From assembly GCF_021278985.1 (NCBI RefSeq), contig NZ_CP082833.1:1736001-1800000 (forward strand): a stretch of DNA of 64,000 nt. Reading direction: 5' to 3'. A model generated the notes under the pieces. That model was not told where the DNA came from and ran no database searches. It was given only the letters and a program-made list of their open reading frames with translations. Each line of letters opens with the position of its first letter. The stretch's first letter is position 1. The translations under genes and the position numbers were made by a program. Origin of the DNA: Citrobacter rodentium NBRC 105723 = DSM 16636. GTDB lineage: Bacteria > Pseudomonadota > Gammaproteobacteria > Enterobacterales > Enterobacteriaceae. Positions 1 to 8,547 of this stretch are shown in pieces.

Positions 1-523
1 AGATTTCCTGGTTAATATCCGGATTCATCAGGTGGCACACTTTGCCAGGGCGAAACTGAAACGCATCCTTGCCATCCTGCACATACCACCATGATTCAAG
101 ATCACTTCCGCGTCGCATGTATTTCGCCAGGGCGTGCCGTAATTTAAGCGGTTCGCCGAGCATATTGCTCCGAAGCTCAAGGAATGCGTTACCGAACACA
201 AACCAGTCCAGCGCCAGCGCCGAGAAATCCTGCCGGGAAAGCAGCGGGTGCGGAATATAGCAACCGAGCAATACATTGCGCTTAAAGTAAAGCGCAGACT
301 GATGCCAGGACGTTTGCCGGGCGGCTCTTGCCAGACCGTACCAGTCCACCGGGGTTTCATACCACCGCCCGTTATCAGCACAGTACATATTGTCCAGCAA
401 ATCATGCCCGGTCAGGCGATAAGGACCATCAAATGTGAATGCACTGAGAGACGATTCTTTCCTGAGCGCATCAGCGAGATCAATGCGTGAACTCATGCGC
501 ACTTTTTTATTTTTTCTGCTCAT
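1..523 (-). CDS. Q: Phage portal protein, gpQ family (5' part only)
   Basis: The frame starts at an ATG that shares one base with the TGA of the terminase gene (TGATG at 521-525) and stays open for 174 codons to the window edge. The protein begins MSRKNKKVRMSS and contains NGRWYETPVDWYGLARAAR and FKRNVLLGCYIPHPLLS, typical of the N-terminal half of P2 gpQ. The portal is the dodecameric ring at the capsid vertex through which DNA is packaged. Q follows P in the leftward late operon, as in P2. The C-terminal half lies outside the window. Family assignment is from remembered P2 sequence. Confidence 0.9.
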   Translation of the reverse strand, partial: MSRKNKKVRMSSRIDLADALRKESSLSAFTFDGPYRLTGHDLLDNMYCADNGRWYETPVDWYGLARAARQTSWHQSALYFKRNVLLGCYIPHPLLSRQDFSALALDWFVFGNAFLELRSNMLGEPLKLRHALAKYMRRGSDLESWWYVQDGKDAFQFRPGKVCHLMNPDINQEI

Positions 524-2274
524 CAGAACTCCATAACCGTGAAACGCTCGTTTTCTCCTTCGCCGCCAATTGGTTCGTTAATGACAGCAAGCATGGTTGC
601 CCACGCAAGGTCGCCGTGGCTGATCCCCCTCGCGCGGTCCGTTTCGTAAGTGATAAAGCCGCCCGGTGTTTTCACCTTACGCACGGCGTTAAAGGCCGCG
701 ACCAGCTCGCGTTCGGCGCGATCGTATTCCCACCGCCCGGCACGCATTATTTGCAGCATTTTCAGTACCAGCGACCGTTTTGATGACAGCGTGAAGGTGT
801 ACGGAATAGCGGCAGGGAAAAACCGTTTCACTATCTGATAAACAGCCTCCCCGTTCCCGCCCGTCACATCAATGCCGATGTGTTCCACGTTGTAGCGACA
901 CGTGAACTCTTCAATGACTCTGGCCTGTTCTTCAAACTCCAGCCCCTGAACGCGTCGCGTCTCCACCGTTCGAAAACGGCCACCAGGAACAGACGGAGGA
1001 ACCACCACGGACACAGCGCCGCTGTCGCCGTTGCCACTGCTGCCGTTTGCGTCATACCCAATCCATACCGGACGATTCCCCATCGGGCGGGGAGCAAAAG
1101 GTTTCCAGTCTTTCCAGTCGTCGTATCCGTCAACACCGCAGCCAATCAGGATATTCAGGTTAAATGCCGATTCCCCTTCGCGGACAAACTCACACATATA
1201 GAGATTGAGGAACTCGTCTTCGGTGTTTTCATCACGAATTTCGTCGATATCGGTGTGTTTCCAGCCGTGATTAACCACATCTTCCAGCGTGACAATTTGC
1301 CGCCACGTCCGGTCAGGGCAGATAAGCCCGTTATGCAGCGTTTTCCAGTCCACAGAAAAACGCTGGCGTTTATGCGAGGCCTTTTTCTCGTTCCAGCGGT
1401 CGCCGTTCCAGTAGGCGTATGCCTCGTGCGTTTCGGTGGATGGCGTGGAGAAGTAGGTGCGCCGCAGTCCGCTGAGGGTTGCCATAGCGCCAGCCACCTT
1501 GCGCAGTTCAGCAAAGCGACTGACCCAGAAAAATTCATCAAAATAAAAATTGCCCGTATAGGACTGTGCCGACGCAGCAGAAGTGCCGAGAAAATGCAGC
1601 TCTGCGCCGTTGGAGAGGATGATTTTATCGCCCCCTTTCAGCTCCACATCAACTTCAGCCGCGGCCTTCTGAATAATGCTTTTAAACTGGAACGCCTGAC
1701 GACGCGACGCAGACAAAAAAATCTGGTTACGCTGGTAAGGTTGCGCCACATCGTCACGCAGCGCCATCAGCAGAGCTTCCTGTGCAAAATACCAGGTCGC
1801 CCCAATCTGTCGGGATTTCAGGATCATCCTGTTACGTATCCCGGCTTCCCTGCAAAGTGTCAGGGAGTCAAACCAGCCCCGCTGATGCCACTCCAGCCTG
1901 CTGATGATTTTTTCCCGCAGTGCGGCAATCTGTTCCGGCGTGAAATGATTTTTGAGTTTTTTCGCCCGGCCTTTCTTTCCTGCGGCCATCACATCCGGCT
2001 GGCCATCATGCAGCTTTTTAAGCTGCCGGGTCAGCAGGTCTATTTCCTTAAAGTCACCGCCTGTTTTATTCTGTTTTTCAGTAAGCTGGATGAGGCGCGC
2101 ATCGATGGACTGCGTGACACGCTGCACGGGTGGCGTTTCATCCCACTGGTCGCGTTTTTTCCACGCATAAATCGTGTTCGGGTTTATTCCCATCAGACGT
2201 GATATTTCTGCGGGCGGATAACCCTGCCAGTAAAGTTGCCGCGCACGCTGGCGCACAAAAGCGTCCTGAATCAT
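523..2274 (-). CDS. P: Phage terminase ATPase subunit, gpP family
   Basis: 583 residues, close to P2 gpP. The N-terminus carries a helix-turn-helix (about residues 18-42, YPPAEISRLMGINPNTIYAW) expected to recognise cos DNA. A Walker A-like motif (KSRQIGATWYF, about 153-163) and an acidic Walker B strand (NFYFDEFFWV, about 242-251) form the packaging ATPase. An Asp-containing nuclease-type strand (WIGYDANGSSG) starts near 405. The protein powers DNA translocation into procapsids with the small subunit M. It overlaps the Q start by one base, and the divergent 154-bp gap to O should hold the two late promoters. Confidence 0.95.
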   Translation of the reverse strand: MIQDAFVRQRARQLYWQGYPPAEISRLMGINPNTIYAWKKRDQWDETPPVQRVTQSIDARLIQLTEKQNKTGGDFKEIDLLTRQLKKLHDGQPDVMAAGKKGRAKKLKNHFTPEQIAALREKIISRLEWHQRGWFDSLTLCREAGIRNRMILKSRQIGATWYFAQEALLMALRDDVAQPYQRNQIFLSASRRQAFQFKSIIQKAAAEVDVELKGGDKIILSNGAELHFLGTSAASAQSYTGNFYFDEFFWVSRFAELRKVAGAMATLSGLRRTYFSTPSTETHEAYAYWNGDRWNEKKASHKRQRFSVDWKTLHNGLICPDRTWRQIVTLEDVVNHGWKHTDIDEIRDENTEDEFLNLYMCEFVREGESAFNLNILIGCGVDGYDDWKDWKPFAPRPMGNRPVWIGYDANGSSGNGDSGAVSVVVPPSVPGGRFRTVETRRVQGLEFEEQARVIEEFTCRYNVEHIGIDVTGGNGEAVYQIVKRFFPAAIPYTFTLSSKRSLVLKMLQIMRAGRWEYDRAERELVAAFNAVRKVKTPGGFITYETDRARGISHGDLAWATMLAVINEPIGGEGENERFTVMEF

Positions 2275-2428
2275 TGCTCCCCCTGAGTAATTACAGGAAG
2301 ATTACCCGCGCGCGAAACCGTTCTCCTTAACCCCCTGTTCTGGCCGTTTTCTTACAACAAAAGCCCTTTGTATCAGCCTGTTACGCTTTGCCATCATGAC
2401 TGAAGAACCAGTCAGAGGGGCAAAAACT

Positions 2429-3265
2429 ATGGCTAATGAAAAAAAGACATCCCGCAAAAAGTTTCGCGTGGCTGTCTCCGGATCAACTGTTGATGGCCGC
2501 GAAATCAGCCCGGTACATCTGCGTGAAGCCGCCGAGAACTTCAACCCGGATGTTTACGCTGCCCGCGTGAACGTTGAGCACTATCTCTCGCCATGCCCGT
2601 CAAGCGAATTTTCCGCAATGGGCGATGTCACCGCACTGAGTACGGAAGACATTACGGAAGGTCCGCTGGCCGGACGTACTGCGCTGTATGCAGAAATCGA
2701 ACCGACCGAGCGCATGAAGCAGCTTGTCGCGGACGGCAAGAAAATCTATTCCAGTATCGAACTGCACCCGCAGTTCTCCGTTAACGGGCGCGCCTATCTG
2801 GTCGGGCTGGCGATGACCGACACCCCGGCAAGCCTGGGCACTGAGCGCCTGAAATTCACGGCACAGCAACGTCAGGCGGTGATGACGTTCAACAGTGTCC
2901 AGGGTGAAGCACCGCTCATTTCCGAAGCCATCGAGTCTGAAATCATCGAAATGGCAGAACAACGCCAGGAAGAAGGCACCCAGTGGTTTAACCGCGTAAT
3001 GGGGATTATTGGCCGTGGCCGCAAAGCGGATGACGCCAGTTTTTCCCGTATTCAGGAAGCGGTGGAAGGCGTCGCAACGTCACAGGCCGACATTATCGAC
3101 CGTTTTAATGTGCTGGAAACCCGCCATCAGCAGGACAGCCAGAAAATTACGTCACTGACCACAGAGCTGGCAGCACTGAAGGAAAAACTGCGCACGCAGG
3201 ACGGCGATCCGCAGAACCGGTTCACCACAACAGGTGCAGCCTCCGACCAGCTGGCTGACTTCTGA
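2429..3265 (+). CDS. O: Phage capsid scaffolding protease, gpO family
   Basis: 278 residues from ATG 2429, chosen over an upstream in-frame ATG at 2396 because it follows an AGAGG ribosome site and yields the usual MANEKK-type start. The N-terminal half resembles the gpO serine protease: the Asp, His and Ser expected for its triad occur in VDGREIS, VNVEHYLS and IYSSIELHP. The C-terminal half is helical and charged, as expected of the scaffold (LTTELAALKEKLRTQ). gpO shapes the procapsid and cleaves itself, N and L. It heads the rightward head operon. Confidence 0.92.
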   Translation: MANEKKTSRKKFRVAVSGSTVDGREISPVHLREAAENFNPDVYAARVNVEHYLSPCPSSEFSAMGDVTALSTEDITEGPLAGRTALYAEIEPTERMKQLVADGKKIYSSIELHPQFSVNGRAYLVGLAMTDTPASLGTERLKFTAQQRQAVMTFNSVQGEAPLISEAIESEIIEMAEQRQEEGTQWFNRVMGIIGRGRKADDASFSRIQEAVEGVATSQADIIDRFNVLETRHQQDSQKITSLTTELAALKEKLRTQDGDPQNRFTTTGAASDQLADF

Positions 3266-3288
3266 TAAGACAAAGGAGCAAATTTTTT

Positions 3289-4341
3289 ATGAATCTGGTG
3301 ATGTCAGATATTACCCGCAACAAGCTGGGTTGCTATATGGCGCAGCAGGCGTCGCTTAATAATATTCCGGTTTCCGCACTGGTATCGCGATTTACCGTGG
3401 AACCCTCGGTGCAGCAGCGTTTTGAAAACGCCTCAAAGGAAAGCACCGAATTTACGAAAAGAATTAACGTGATCGGCGTGACCGACCAGAAAGGCGAAAA
3501 AATCCTCCTGGACACCACCGGGCCAATTGCACGCACGAATACCAGTTATGACGGCACAAAACGCCGTAACCCGAATAACGTGGTTGATCTGAAAAACCGC
3601 AAATACCAGTGCGAACAGGTGAACTACGACACGTTTATTTCATATCCGCAGCTTGATGCCTGGGCGGCACATCCTGATTTTCAGTCCCGCATCAGCGCAC
3701 AGATTGCCCGACAGGTGGCGCTTGACCGCATCATGATCGGTTTCAACGGCACGTCTCACGCGGATGAGTCCAACTTCAGCACCAACAAGCTGCTTCAGGA
3801 CGTTAACGTGGGATGGCTGGAGCACATCAGAACCGACGCCAGCGAACGCGTTATGAATGACGTGACGCTGACCTCCCGCAACATGGACAACACCGTGGCG
3901 CACGCGGGTAAGTATGCGAACGCTGATGCACTGGTACAGGACGCGCGTTCATCCCTGCTGGATGAATGGCACAAGGAAGCTGACGACCTTGTGGTGATTA
4001 TGGGGCGCAACCTGTTTAACTCGCTGCGTCTGCCCGTGCTGAACAGCATCAGCGGCCAGAATCCCAATGCGGAATTACTTGCCGGGCAGCTCATCCTGTC
4101 ATCGCGCACCATTGGCGGGCTGGGCGTGTTCCTTGCGCCGTTCTTCCCGGATGCAACGATGCTGATCACCTCGTTCAACAACCTGTCGATTTACTGGCAG
4201 AAAGGTTCAATGCGTCGCCTGATGAAAGACGAGCCGGAATACAACCGCATCGCCACCTACCAGTCCATCAATGACGCTTATGTCGTTGAAGACTATGGCA
4301 AGTGCGCGATGGTCACTGGCCTGAAGTTCGCCGACAGCTAA
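3289..4341 (+). CDS. N: Major capsid protein, gpN family
   Basis: 350 residues versus 357 in P2. Begins MNLVMSDITRNKLGCYMAQQA after an AAGGAG ribosome site at 3272-3277. Motifs such as IMIGFNGTSHA and YWQKGSMRRLMKDEPEYNRI are typical of the P2 gpN coat protein, which has the HK97-type fold. It forms the icosahedral shell and its N-terminus is normally trimmed by the gpO protease. It lies between O and M as in P2. Confidence 0.95.
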   Translation: MNLVMSDITRNKLGCYMAQQASLNNIPVSALVSRFTVEPSVQQRFENASKESTEFTKRINVIGVTDQKGEKILLDTTGPIARTNTSYDGTKRRNPNNVVDLKNRKYQCEQVNYDTFISYPQLDAWAAHPDFQSRISAQIARQVALDRIMIGFNGTSHADESNFSTNKLLQDVNVGWLEHIRTDASERVMNDVTLTSRNMDNTVAHAGKYANADALVQDARSSLLDEWHKEADDLVVIMGRNLFNSLRLPVLNSISGQNPNAELLAGQLILSSRTIGGLGVFLAPFFPDATMLITSFNNLSIYWQKGSMRRLMKDEPEYNRIATYQSINDAYVVEDYGKCAMVTGLKFADS

Positions 4342-4386
4342 TCAACTCACGGCGGGCATCATGCCCGCCAGTAACGGAGAGAACAA

Positions 4387-5187
4387 ATGATTACTCCTGC
4401 ACAGCAACACTGGCAGAACGTGATGGCACAGCGCGCAGGCCGGGCGAATGAAGGCGTGGACCACGCCGCGCGTACCGCGCATGAAGAGGTGCTGTATCGT
4501 CTGCGTCTGGCACAGGCCCGGCTTAAGGGCGTACAGGCCAGAAGCGCGAAAGCCGCCATCAAAAAAGAGTTGTTGCCGGATTTTTCCGGCTGGATTGAGG
4601 GAACGCTGGAGGCTGACGGCGGGCAGCAGGATGAAGTGATTGCCACGCTGATGGTGTGGGCGATTGACTGCGGCGATCTTCCGCTGGCGTTGCGTATTGG
4701 TGCGTATGTGGTCCGTCACAACCTCATCATGCCGGATAACTTTGGCCGTACTGCTGCCACAGTGCTGACCGAAGAAATCTGCAACCCGGTGCTGACGCAG
4801 GCCGGGACGGATGCCGACGCGGATTTGTCCGCCTTTATCGAACCACTGGACATCCTCCGGGAGATTGTCACAGACCAGGATATGCCGGACGAAGTACGCG
4901 CCAAATTATGCAAGGCGTGCGCCTTTGCCCGTCGTGGTCTGACCGATGCAGACAACATGGCCTTATCACTGAAGCTGCTGCGCGAAGCGATGCACCTGAA
5001 CCCGAACGCAGGTGTGAAACGCGAGATTGCAACCCTTTCCCGCGCCCTGAAAAAAGCCGATTCCGCAGCCGCACCAGAAGACGCCAGCGCACAGCAGGCG
5101 CAGGACGAAAGCAGCAAAAGTAAAAAGACAACGCGGAAGCCTGCAACACGAAAAACCACCGCGACGCAGAAGGCGAAGCGCGGTTAA
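4387..5187 (+). CDS. M: Terminase endonuclease subunit, gpM family
   Basis: 266 residues, about 20 longer than P2 gpM; the excess is a Lys/Ser/Thr-rich tail (SSKSKKTTRKPATRKTTATQ). Begins MITPAQQHWQNVMAQRA, a recognisable gpM start, after AACGGAGAG. The family is the small terminase subunit that with gpP cuts cos sites. The basic low-complexity tail may contact DNA; that is inference. Confidence 0.92.
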   Translation: MITPAQQHWQNVMAQRAGRANEGVDHAARTAHEEVLYRLRLAQARLKGVQARSAKAAIKKELLPDFSGWIEGTLEADGGQQDEVIATLMVWAIDCGDLPLALRIGAYVVRHNLIMPDNFGRTAATVLTEEICNPVLTQAGTDADADLSAFIEPLDILREIVTDQDMPDEVRAKLCKACAFARRGLTDADNMALSLKLLREAMHLNPNAGVKREIATLSRALKKADSAAAPEDASAQQAQDESSKSKKTTRKPATRKTTATQKAKRG

Positions 5188-5192
5188 CGACT

Positions 5193-5276
5193 GACCCCGT
5201 CAGCGGGCGGCGTACGCGGTGTTCCGGTCTGACTCCGTGACCGTTTACACCGCGCACCCACCGCCCGATTTTTTTC
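5193..5276 (+). terminator. Possible hairpin/terminator between M and L
   Basis: The M-L gap holds GC-rich complementary arms (GGGCGG near 5205 with CCGCCC near 5265, plus CGCGGTG/CACCGCG-like inner pairs) followed by a run of T at 5270-5276. It resembles an intrinsic terminator or attenuator inside the head operon. No promoter is evident after it, so partial readthrough to L would be needed. Confidence 0.4.
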
Positions 5277-5289
5277 AGGAGTGAACCCC

Positions 5290-5784
5290 ATGAGTATGGT
5301 TGCCAGAACCAACCCCAGACCCGCAGAGGACGACATCACCGATACCGATGATGGTGATACCCGTATTTCAGCGGGTGCATTCTGGCCGGATATTGTGCTG
5401 CGTGAGCTGCGTCTGGCGGTACGACTGCCGGGACGTGTGACCACCTCCCGCCTGCTGCATACCGCCACCGGGGCTGTGGCACACGTTACCCGCGAGCTGG
5501 AAGCATGGCAGCAGGAACAGCAGGCGGCTGGCCATCAGACGCTGGCCGATGTTCCGGCACCCGTAATTAACGGAGAAAGCGTCAATCTCTGGCACTGGCG
5601 CAATGCTGTTTATACCGCCACACGCGCCCTGATTCTGGAGCGTTACCGCGATGCGGACACAACGGACAAGGGCGACCGCCGGGCGGACGCACTGGATATA
5701 CAGACATCGGATTTGTGGCGCGATGTGAGCTGGGCCATCTCTGACATTCTGTGCCGCCCGCGAATCTTTGCGGAGTTGTGCTGA
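5290..5784 (+). CDS. L: Head completion/stabilisation protein, gpL family
   Basis: 164 residues from ATG 5290, preceded by AGGAG; a GTG at 5281 is in frame but lies too near that ribosome site. gpL closes the filled head. Conserved-looking segments include AFWPDIVLRELRLAVRLPG-type sequence and NLWHWRNAVYTATRALIL. The TGA overlaps the ATG of X (CTGATGAAA), showing translational coupling. Confidence 0.9.
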   Translation: MSMVARTNPRPAEDDITDTDDGDTRISAGAFWPDIVLRELRLAVRLPGRVTTSRLLHTATGAVAHVTRELEAWQQEQQAAGHQTLADVPAPVINGESVNLWHWRNAVYTATRALILERYRDADTTDKGDRRADALDIQTSDLWRDVSWAISDILCRPRIFAELC

Positions 5785-5984
5785 TGAAAGTGAAGGCACT
5801 GGAAGGCGACACCGTGGATTCGCTCTGTTTCCGGTACTACGGCACGACGCAGGGCGTCACCGAAAAGGTGCTGGATGCCAACCCCGGACTCTGTCAGCAG
5901 GTATTTCTGGACGCCGGGCAGGACGTGGAGATGCCGGAGCCGGAGAAGAAGAAACGAGAAATGATTCAGTTGTGGGGAGAGTAG
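5784..5984 (+). CDS. X: Tail protein X (LysM-like), gpX family
   Basis: 66 residues beginning MKVKALEGDTVDSLCFRYYG. The start overlaps the L stop by one base. P2 gpX is an essential small tail protein of the same length with a LysM-like fold; GDTVDSLCFRYYG is the usual N-terminal repeat. Downstream the holin starts 3 bases after the stop. Confidence 0.9.
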   Translation: MKVKALEGDTVDSLCFRYYGTTQGVTEKVLDANPGLCQQVFLDAGQDVEMPEPEKKKREMIQLWGE

Positions 5985-5986
5985 TA

Positions 5987-6310
5987 GTGAGCACCATTCA
6001 AACAGGGATCACAGAGCAGGTTATTGCGTGGCTCTTTGACCACCTGCCAGCGGTGTATGCAGCAGGCGCGGCGGTCAGCATTTCCGCGCTGATGAGTCTT
6101 TATGACGGACGAACGCTGGTTCAGACCGTAACGGGATCGCTGGCGTGCGGCGTTCTTGCCATGGCCGTGGCCGGGTCGTTGCGCTTCTTCGGAGTTCCTG
6201 AAGATGCCGTGACGTTTTTCGGCGCATCTATCGGTTTTATGGGCGCAGAAAAAGCACGCGACAAGATCATTGCCGCCTTTAACCGCATAACCCAAAAGGG
6301 AGATGAATAA
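5987..6310 (+). CDS. Phage holin, three transmembrane segments
   Basis: 107 residues from GTG 5987, with GGGGAGAG upstream. Three hydrophobic stretches are visible: around VYAAGAAVSISALMSLY, VTGSLACGVLAMAVAGSL and AVTFFGASIGFMG, followed by a charged tail (EKARDKIIAAFNRI). This topology and the tail resemble lambda S-type holins more than P2 gpY, so the gene is probably a replacement of Y. It controls the timing of lysis by opening the inner membrane. Confidence 0.85.
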   Translation: MSTIQTGITEQVIAWLFDHLPAVYAAGAAVSISALMSLYDGRTLVQTVTGSLACGVLAMAVAGSLRFFGVPEDAVTFFGASIGFMGAEKARDKIIAAFNRITQKGDE

Positions 6311-6364
6311 GTCGCAGGCTTAAAGCCGGTAATCACCATAAAAATCATTCACAGAGGTGACGAA

Positions 6365-6910
6365 ATGAAATCGAAAGACGAAATTTTTGATGCCGTTCTT
6401 GGCAAAGAAGGCGGCTACGTCAATCACCCGGATGACAGAGGCGGTCCGACAAAATGGGGCATCACTGAAAAGGTGGCACGGGCGCACGGATACCGTGGCG
6501 ATATGCGTGATTTAACGCGCGGACAGGCACTGGAAATCCTTGAAGCTGATTACTGGTACGGACCGCGTTTTGATCAGATAGCGAAGCTGTCCCCGGATAT
6601 TGCCGCAGAACTGTGTGACACCGGAGTAAATATGGGACCGTCTGTGGCAACCAGAATGCTTCAGCGCTGGCTGAACGCATTCAATCAGGGCGGGAAACTG
6701 TATCCCGATATGGACACGGACGGACGCACTGGCCCACGCACGATTAACGCATTGCGTGCATATCTGGAAAAACGCGGTCGGGACGGCGAGATGGTGATGT
6801 TAGCTGCACTGAACTGTACACAGGGTGAACGCTATCTGGAGCTGGCAGAAAAACGCGAAGCCAACGAGTCGTTTGTCTACGGCTGGATAAAGGAACGCGT
6901 GGCGGTATGA
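6365..6910 (+). CDS. Endolysin, GH108-type muramidase with C-terminal binding domain
   Basis: 181 residues. The N-terminus ILGKEGGY-like segment (AVLGKEGGYVNHPDDRGG) and PTKWGIT match glycoside hydrolase family 108, where the Glu in EGGY is catalytic. The second half (from about residue 100, YPDMDTDGRTGPRTINAL) matches the peptidoglycan-binding domain usually fused to it. P2 gpK is a different lysozyme type, so this is a lysis-module exchange. No signal peptide is seen, consistent with holin-dependent release. The stop overlaps the Rz start (ATGA). Confidence 0.92.
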   Translation: MKSKDEIFDAVLGKEGGYVNHPDDRGGPTKWGITEKVARAHGYRGDMRDLTRGQALEILEADYWYGPRFDQIAKLSPDIAAELCDTGVNMGPSVATRMLQRWLNAFNQGGKLYPDMDTDGRTGPRTINALRAYLEKRGRDGEMVMLAALNCTQGERYLELAEKREANESFVYGWIKERVAV

Positions 6911-7314
6911 GGTTATGGACTTCTCCGGGCGTCGCTTTTCTTCTGATTGCCGTATGGGGAGCATCCGTGCGTCTGTCGTGGTCGCTGGGCCGGGAGAACG
7001 CCAGAAACGAAGCGCAGGCCAGCACCCTGAAAAGTACCGTCGACACCCTGAATATCATCAGCGCCGGGGTACAGGATATGCAGCAGGTGCTGGCACAACT
7101 CCGCACGGAAAATCAGCAACGCAATCAGGACGGAGAGGCCAGACGTGAACAGCTACGTAACGATATTGCAAAAGATGAATGCGCCCACGCTTTGCCTGAC
7201 GCTCGTTTTACTGACAGGTTGCGCAGGCACGCAGAACGCGCCACTGCCAGCGCCGTCAGTCCGGCTTATACCACAGACGCTGACCATACCGGTAACGCCT
7301 CCCCCCTTCCCTGA
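6907..7314 (+). CDS. Rz-like spanin, inner-membrane subunit
   Basis: 135 residues starting at the ATGA overlap with the endolysin. One N-terminal membrane segment (TSPGVAFLLIAVWGASVRL) is followed by a long helical, coiled-coil-like region (STLKSTVDTLNIISAGVQDM, QQVLAQLRTENQQRNQ), as expected for an i-spanin. It works with the overlapping lipoprotein to disrupt the outer membrane at lysis. It corresponds in position to P2 LysB. Confidence 0.85.
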   Translation: MRLWTSPGVAFLLIAVWGASVRLSWSLGRENARNEAQASTLKSTVDTLNIISAGVQDMQQVLAQLRTENQQRNQDGEARREQLRNDIAKDECAHALPDARFTDRLRRHAERATASAVSPAYTTDADHTGNASPLP

Positions 7315-7465
7315 TACTCCCACATGGGGAAATCTCGGTATATGGGGCGACCGCCTTCTGGATGCACTGGAAACCTGTAACGCGGATAAACGGGCCATTG
7401 AATTACTGGAACAGCGCAGGCTGCAACGACTGAACAACGAGGATAACAACCATGCTGAAAACTGA
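7175..7465 (+). CDS. Rz1-like spanin lipoprotein, overlapping Rz in another frame
   Basis: 96 residues from ATG 7175, largely nested in the Rz frame. The first residues MNAPTLCLTLVLLTGC end in a lipobox (LTGC), so the mature protein is an outer-membrane lipoprotein. A proline-rich stretch follows (APLPAPSVRLIPQ, VTPPPFPDTP), typical of Rz1. The C-terminal extension is longer than many Rz1 proteins. A GTG at 7145 is an alternative start but would put extra polar residues before the signal. Confidence 0.85.
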   Translation: MNAPTLCLTLVLLTGCAGTQNAPLPAPSVRLIPQTLTIPVTPPPFPDTPTWGNLGIWGDRLLDALETCNADKRAIELLEQRRLQRLNNEDNNHAEN

Positions 7466-7919
7466 TTCCCTGCGTGAAGCCATGACCCGTTCATGCCGAT
7501 GGTGTCAGGCCAACCCGGAAAAATTCACCATTTTCGTGGAGAGCGGCAACATTGAAACGACAGGAGAAACCCCATCGTTTGTTTACCGCTATCAGATGGT
7601 GATGTTTGTCATGGATTACGCCGGGGAGCTGGATGACCTCACGCTGCCGCTGCTGGCGTGGTTATCCGAAAATCAGCCACAGTTGTTGCTCAACCCTGAG
7701 CGTAATCAGGACATCAAATTCTCCGCCGTTATCAATGACGATGACAGCGCCGATCTCCTGTTTACGCTCCCCCTGCGGGAACGCGTTCGCATCACGCGCA
7801 GCAGTCAGGGCACACCGCAGGCAGAACACCTGCCGGAGCCAAAACCCCGCCTGCCCTCTTCCGAAGGCGACTGGTCGCATGTATTCCAGGATGTGACGTG
7901 GGGTGAAAGCGATGGATAA
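7452..7919 (+). CDS. R: Tail completion protein, gpR family
   Basis: 155 residues, begins MLKTDSLREAMTRSCRWC, overlapping the lipoprotein gene end by 14 bases. P2 gpR has the same length and position and is needed for tail completion. RYQMVMFVMDYAGELDDLTL is typical of the family. Confidence 0.9.
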   Translation: MLKTDSLREAMTRSCRWCQANPEKFTIFVESGNIETTGETPSFVYRYQMVMFVMDYAGELDDLTLPLLAWLSENQPQLLLNPERNQDIKFSAVINDDDSADLLFTLPLRERVRITRSSQGTPQAEHLPEPKPRLPSSEGDWSHVFQDVTWGESDG

Positions 7920-8547
7920 GGCATTCACCCGTGTGGATGAAACCTTTGAGGCCATCCGCGACAGCCTGAATCAGCAGGCCATTAATAACATCGCCAGAAA
8001 GCTGGCACAGGATTTACGCCGCGCCCAGCAGGCGCGTATCCGGTCACAGAAAGCGCCGGACGGGACCGCGTGGACACCACGCAGACGCCGCGTAACCCGG
8101 ATACAGGAACGCATTCGCTTTATCTGGAATAACGAAGCACGCACGCTGAAAAACTGGCATCACGACACGGGGAAATACGGGCGAACCATTACCGGGTGGG
8201 ATGAGGATAAAAACAATATCCGCACGTTTTACCGGGATGACATCGACCGTTTTCTGGAAATACGCACCCGGCGCATCAACCAGGACAGCACAAAGCGCGT
8301 CCCCATGTTCGTAAAACTGCGCACCGCCCGCTACCTGAAAGCCCGTGCGGATACTTCCGGTGTGACGGTGGGTTACAGCGGCGTGGCCGCACGTATTGCA
8401 CGCGTTCATCAGTTCGGTGAGCGCGATCAGGTTGCGCCGGGCATTTTCACCGATTACCCGGTACGTGAGCTGTTGGGTATCAGCCAGGCAGATGAGCGCC
8501 TGATTTATAACACGGTGCTGGGCCGGATTGCGGAGGCTGTACGGTGA
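7912..8547 (+). CDS. S: Tail completion protein, gpS family
   Basis: 211 residues from ATG 7912, inside the end of R; a GTG at 7903 in the same frame is possible. Longer than P2 gpS (about 150) because of a central insertion (NNIRTFYRDDIDRFLEIRT). The start DSLNQQAINNIARKLAQDLR and the ARIARVHQFGERD segment are family hallmarks. gpR and gpS act together in finishing the tail tip that joins the head. Confidence 0.9.
   Translation: MDKAFTRVDETFEAIRDSLNQQAINNIARKLAQDLRRAQQARIRSQKAPDGTAWTPRRRRVTRIQERIRFIWNNEARTLKNWHHDTGKYGRTITGWDEDKNNIRTFYRDDIDRFLEIRTRRINQDSTKRVPMFVKLRTARYLKARADTSGVTVGYSGVAARIARVHQFGERDQVAPGIFTDYPVRELLGISQADERLIYNTVLGRIAEAVR

Noticed and set aside
880..2202. 440-codon plus-strand open frame
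   Set aside because: It is antisense to the terminase gene P, with no ribosome site or recognisable domain; a shadow of GC-rich coding sequence.
2275..2428. Ogr-dependent promoter dyad between P and O
   Set aside because: Expected by analogy with P2, but no TGT-N12-ACA pair with correct spacing could be identified by eye.
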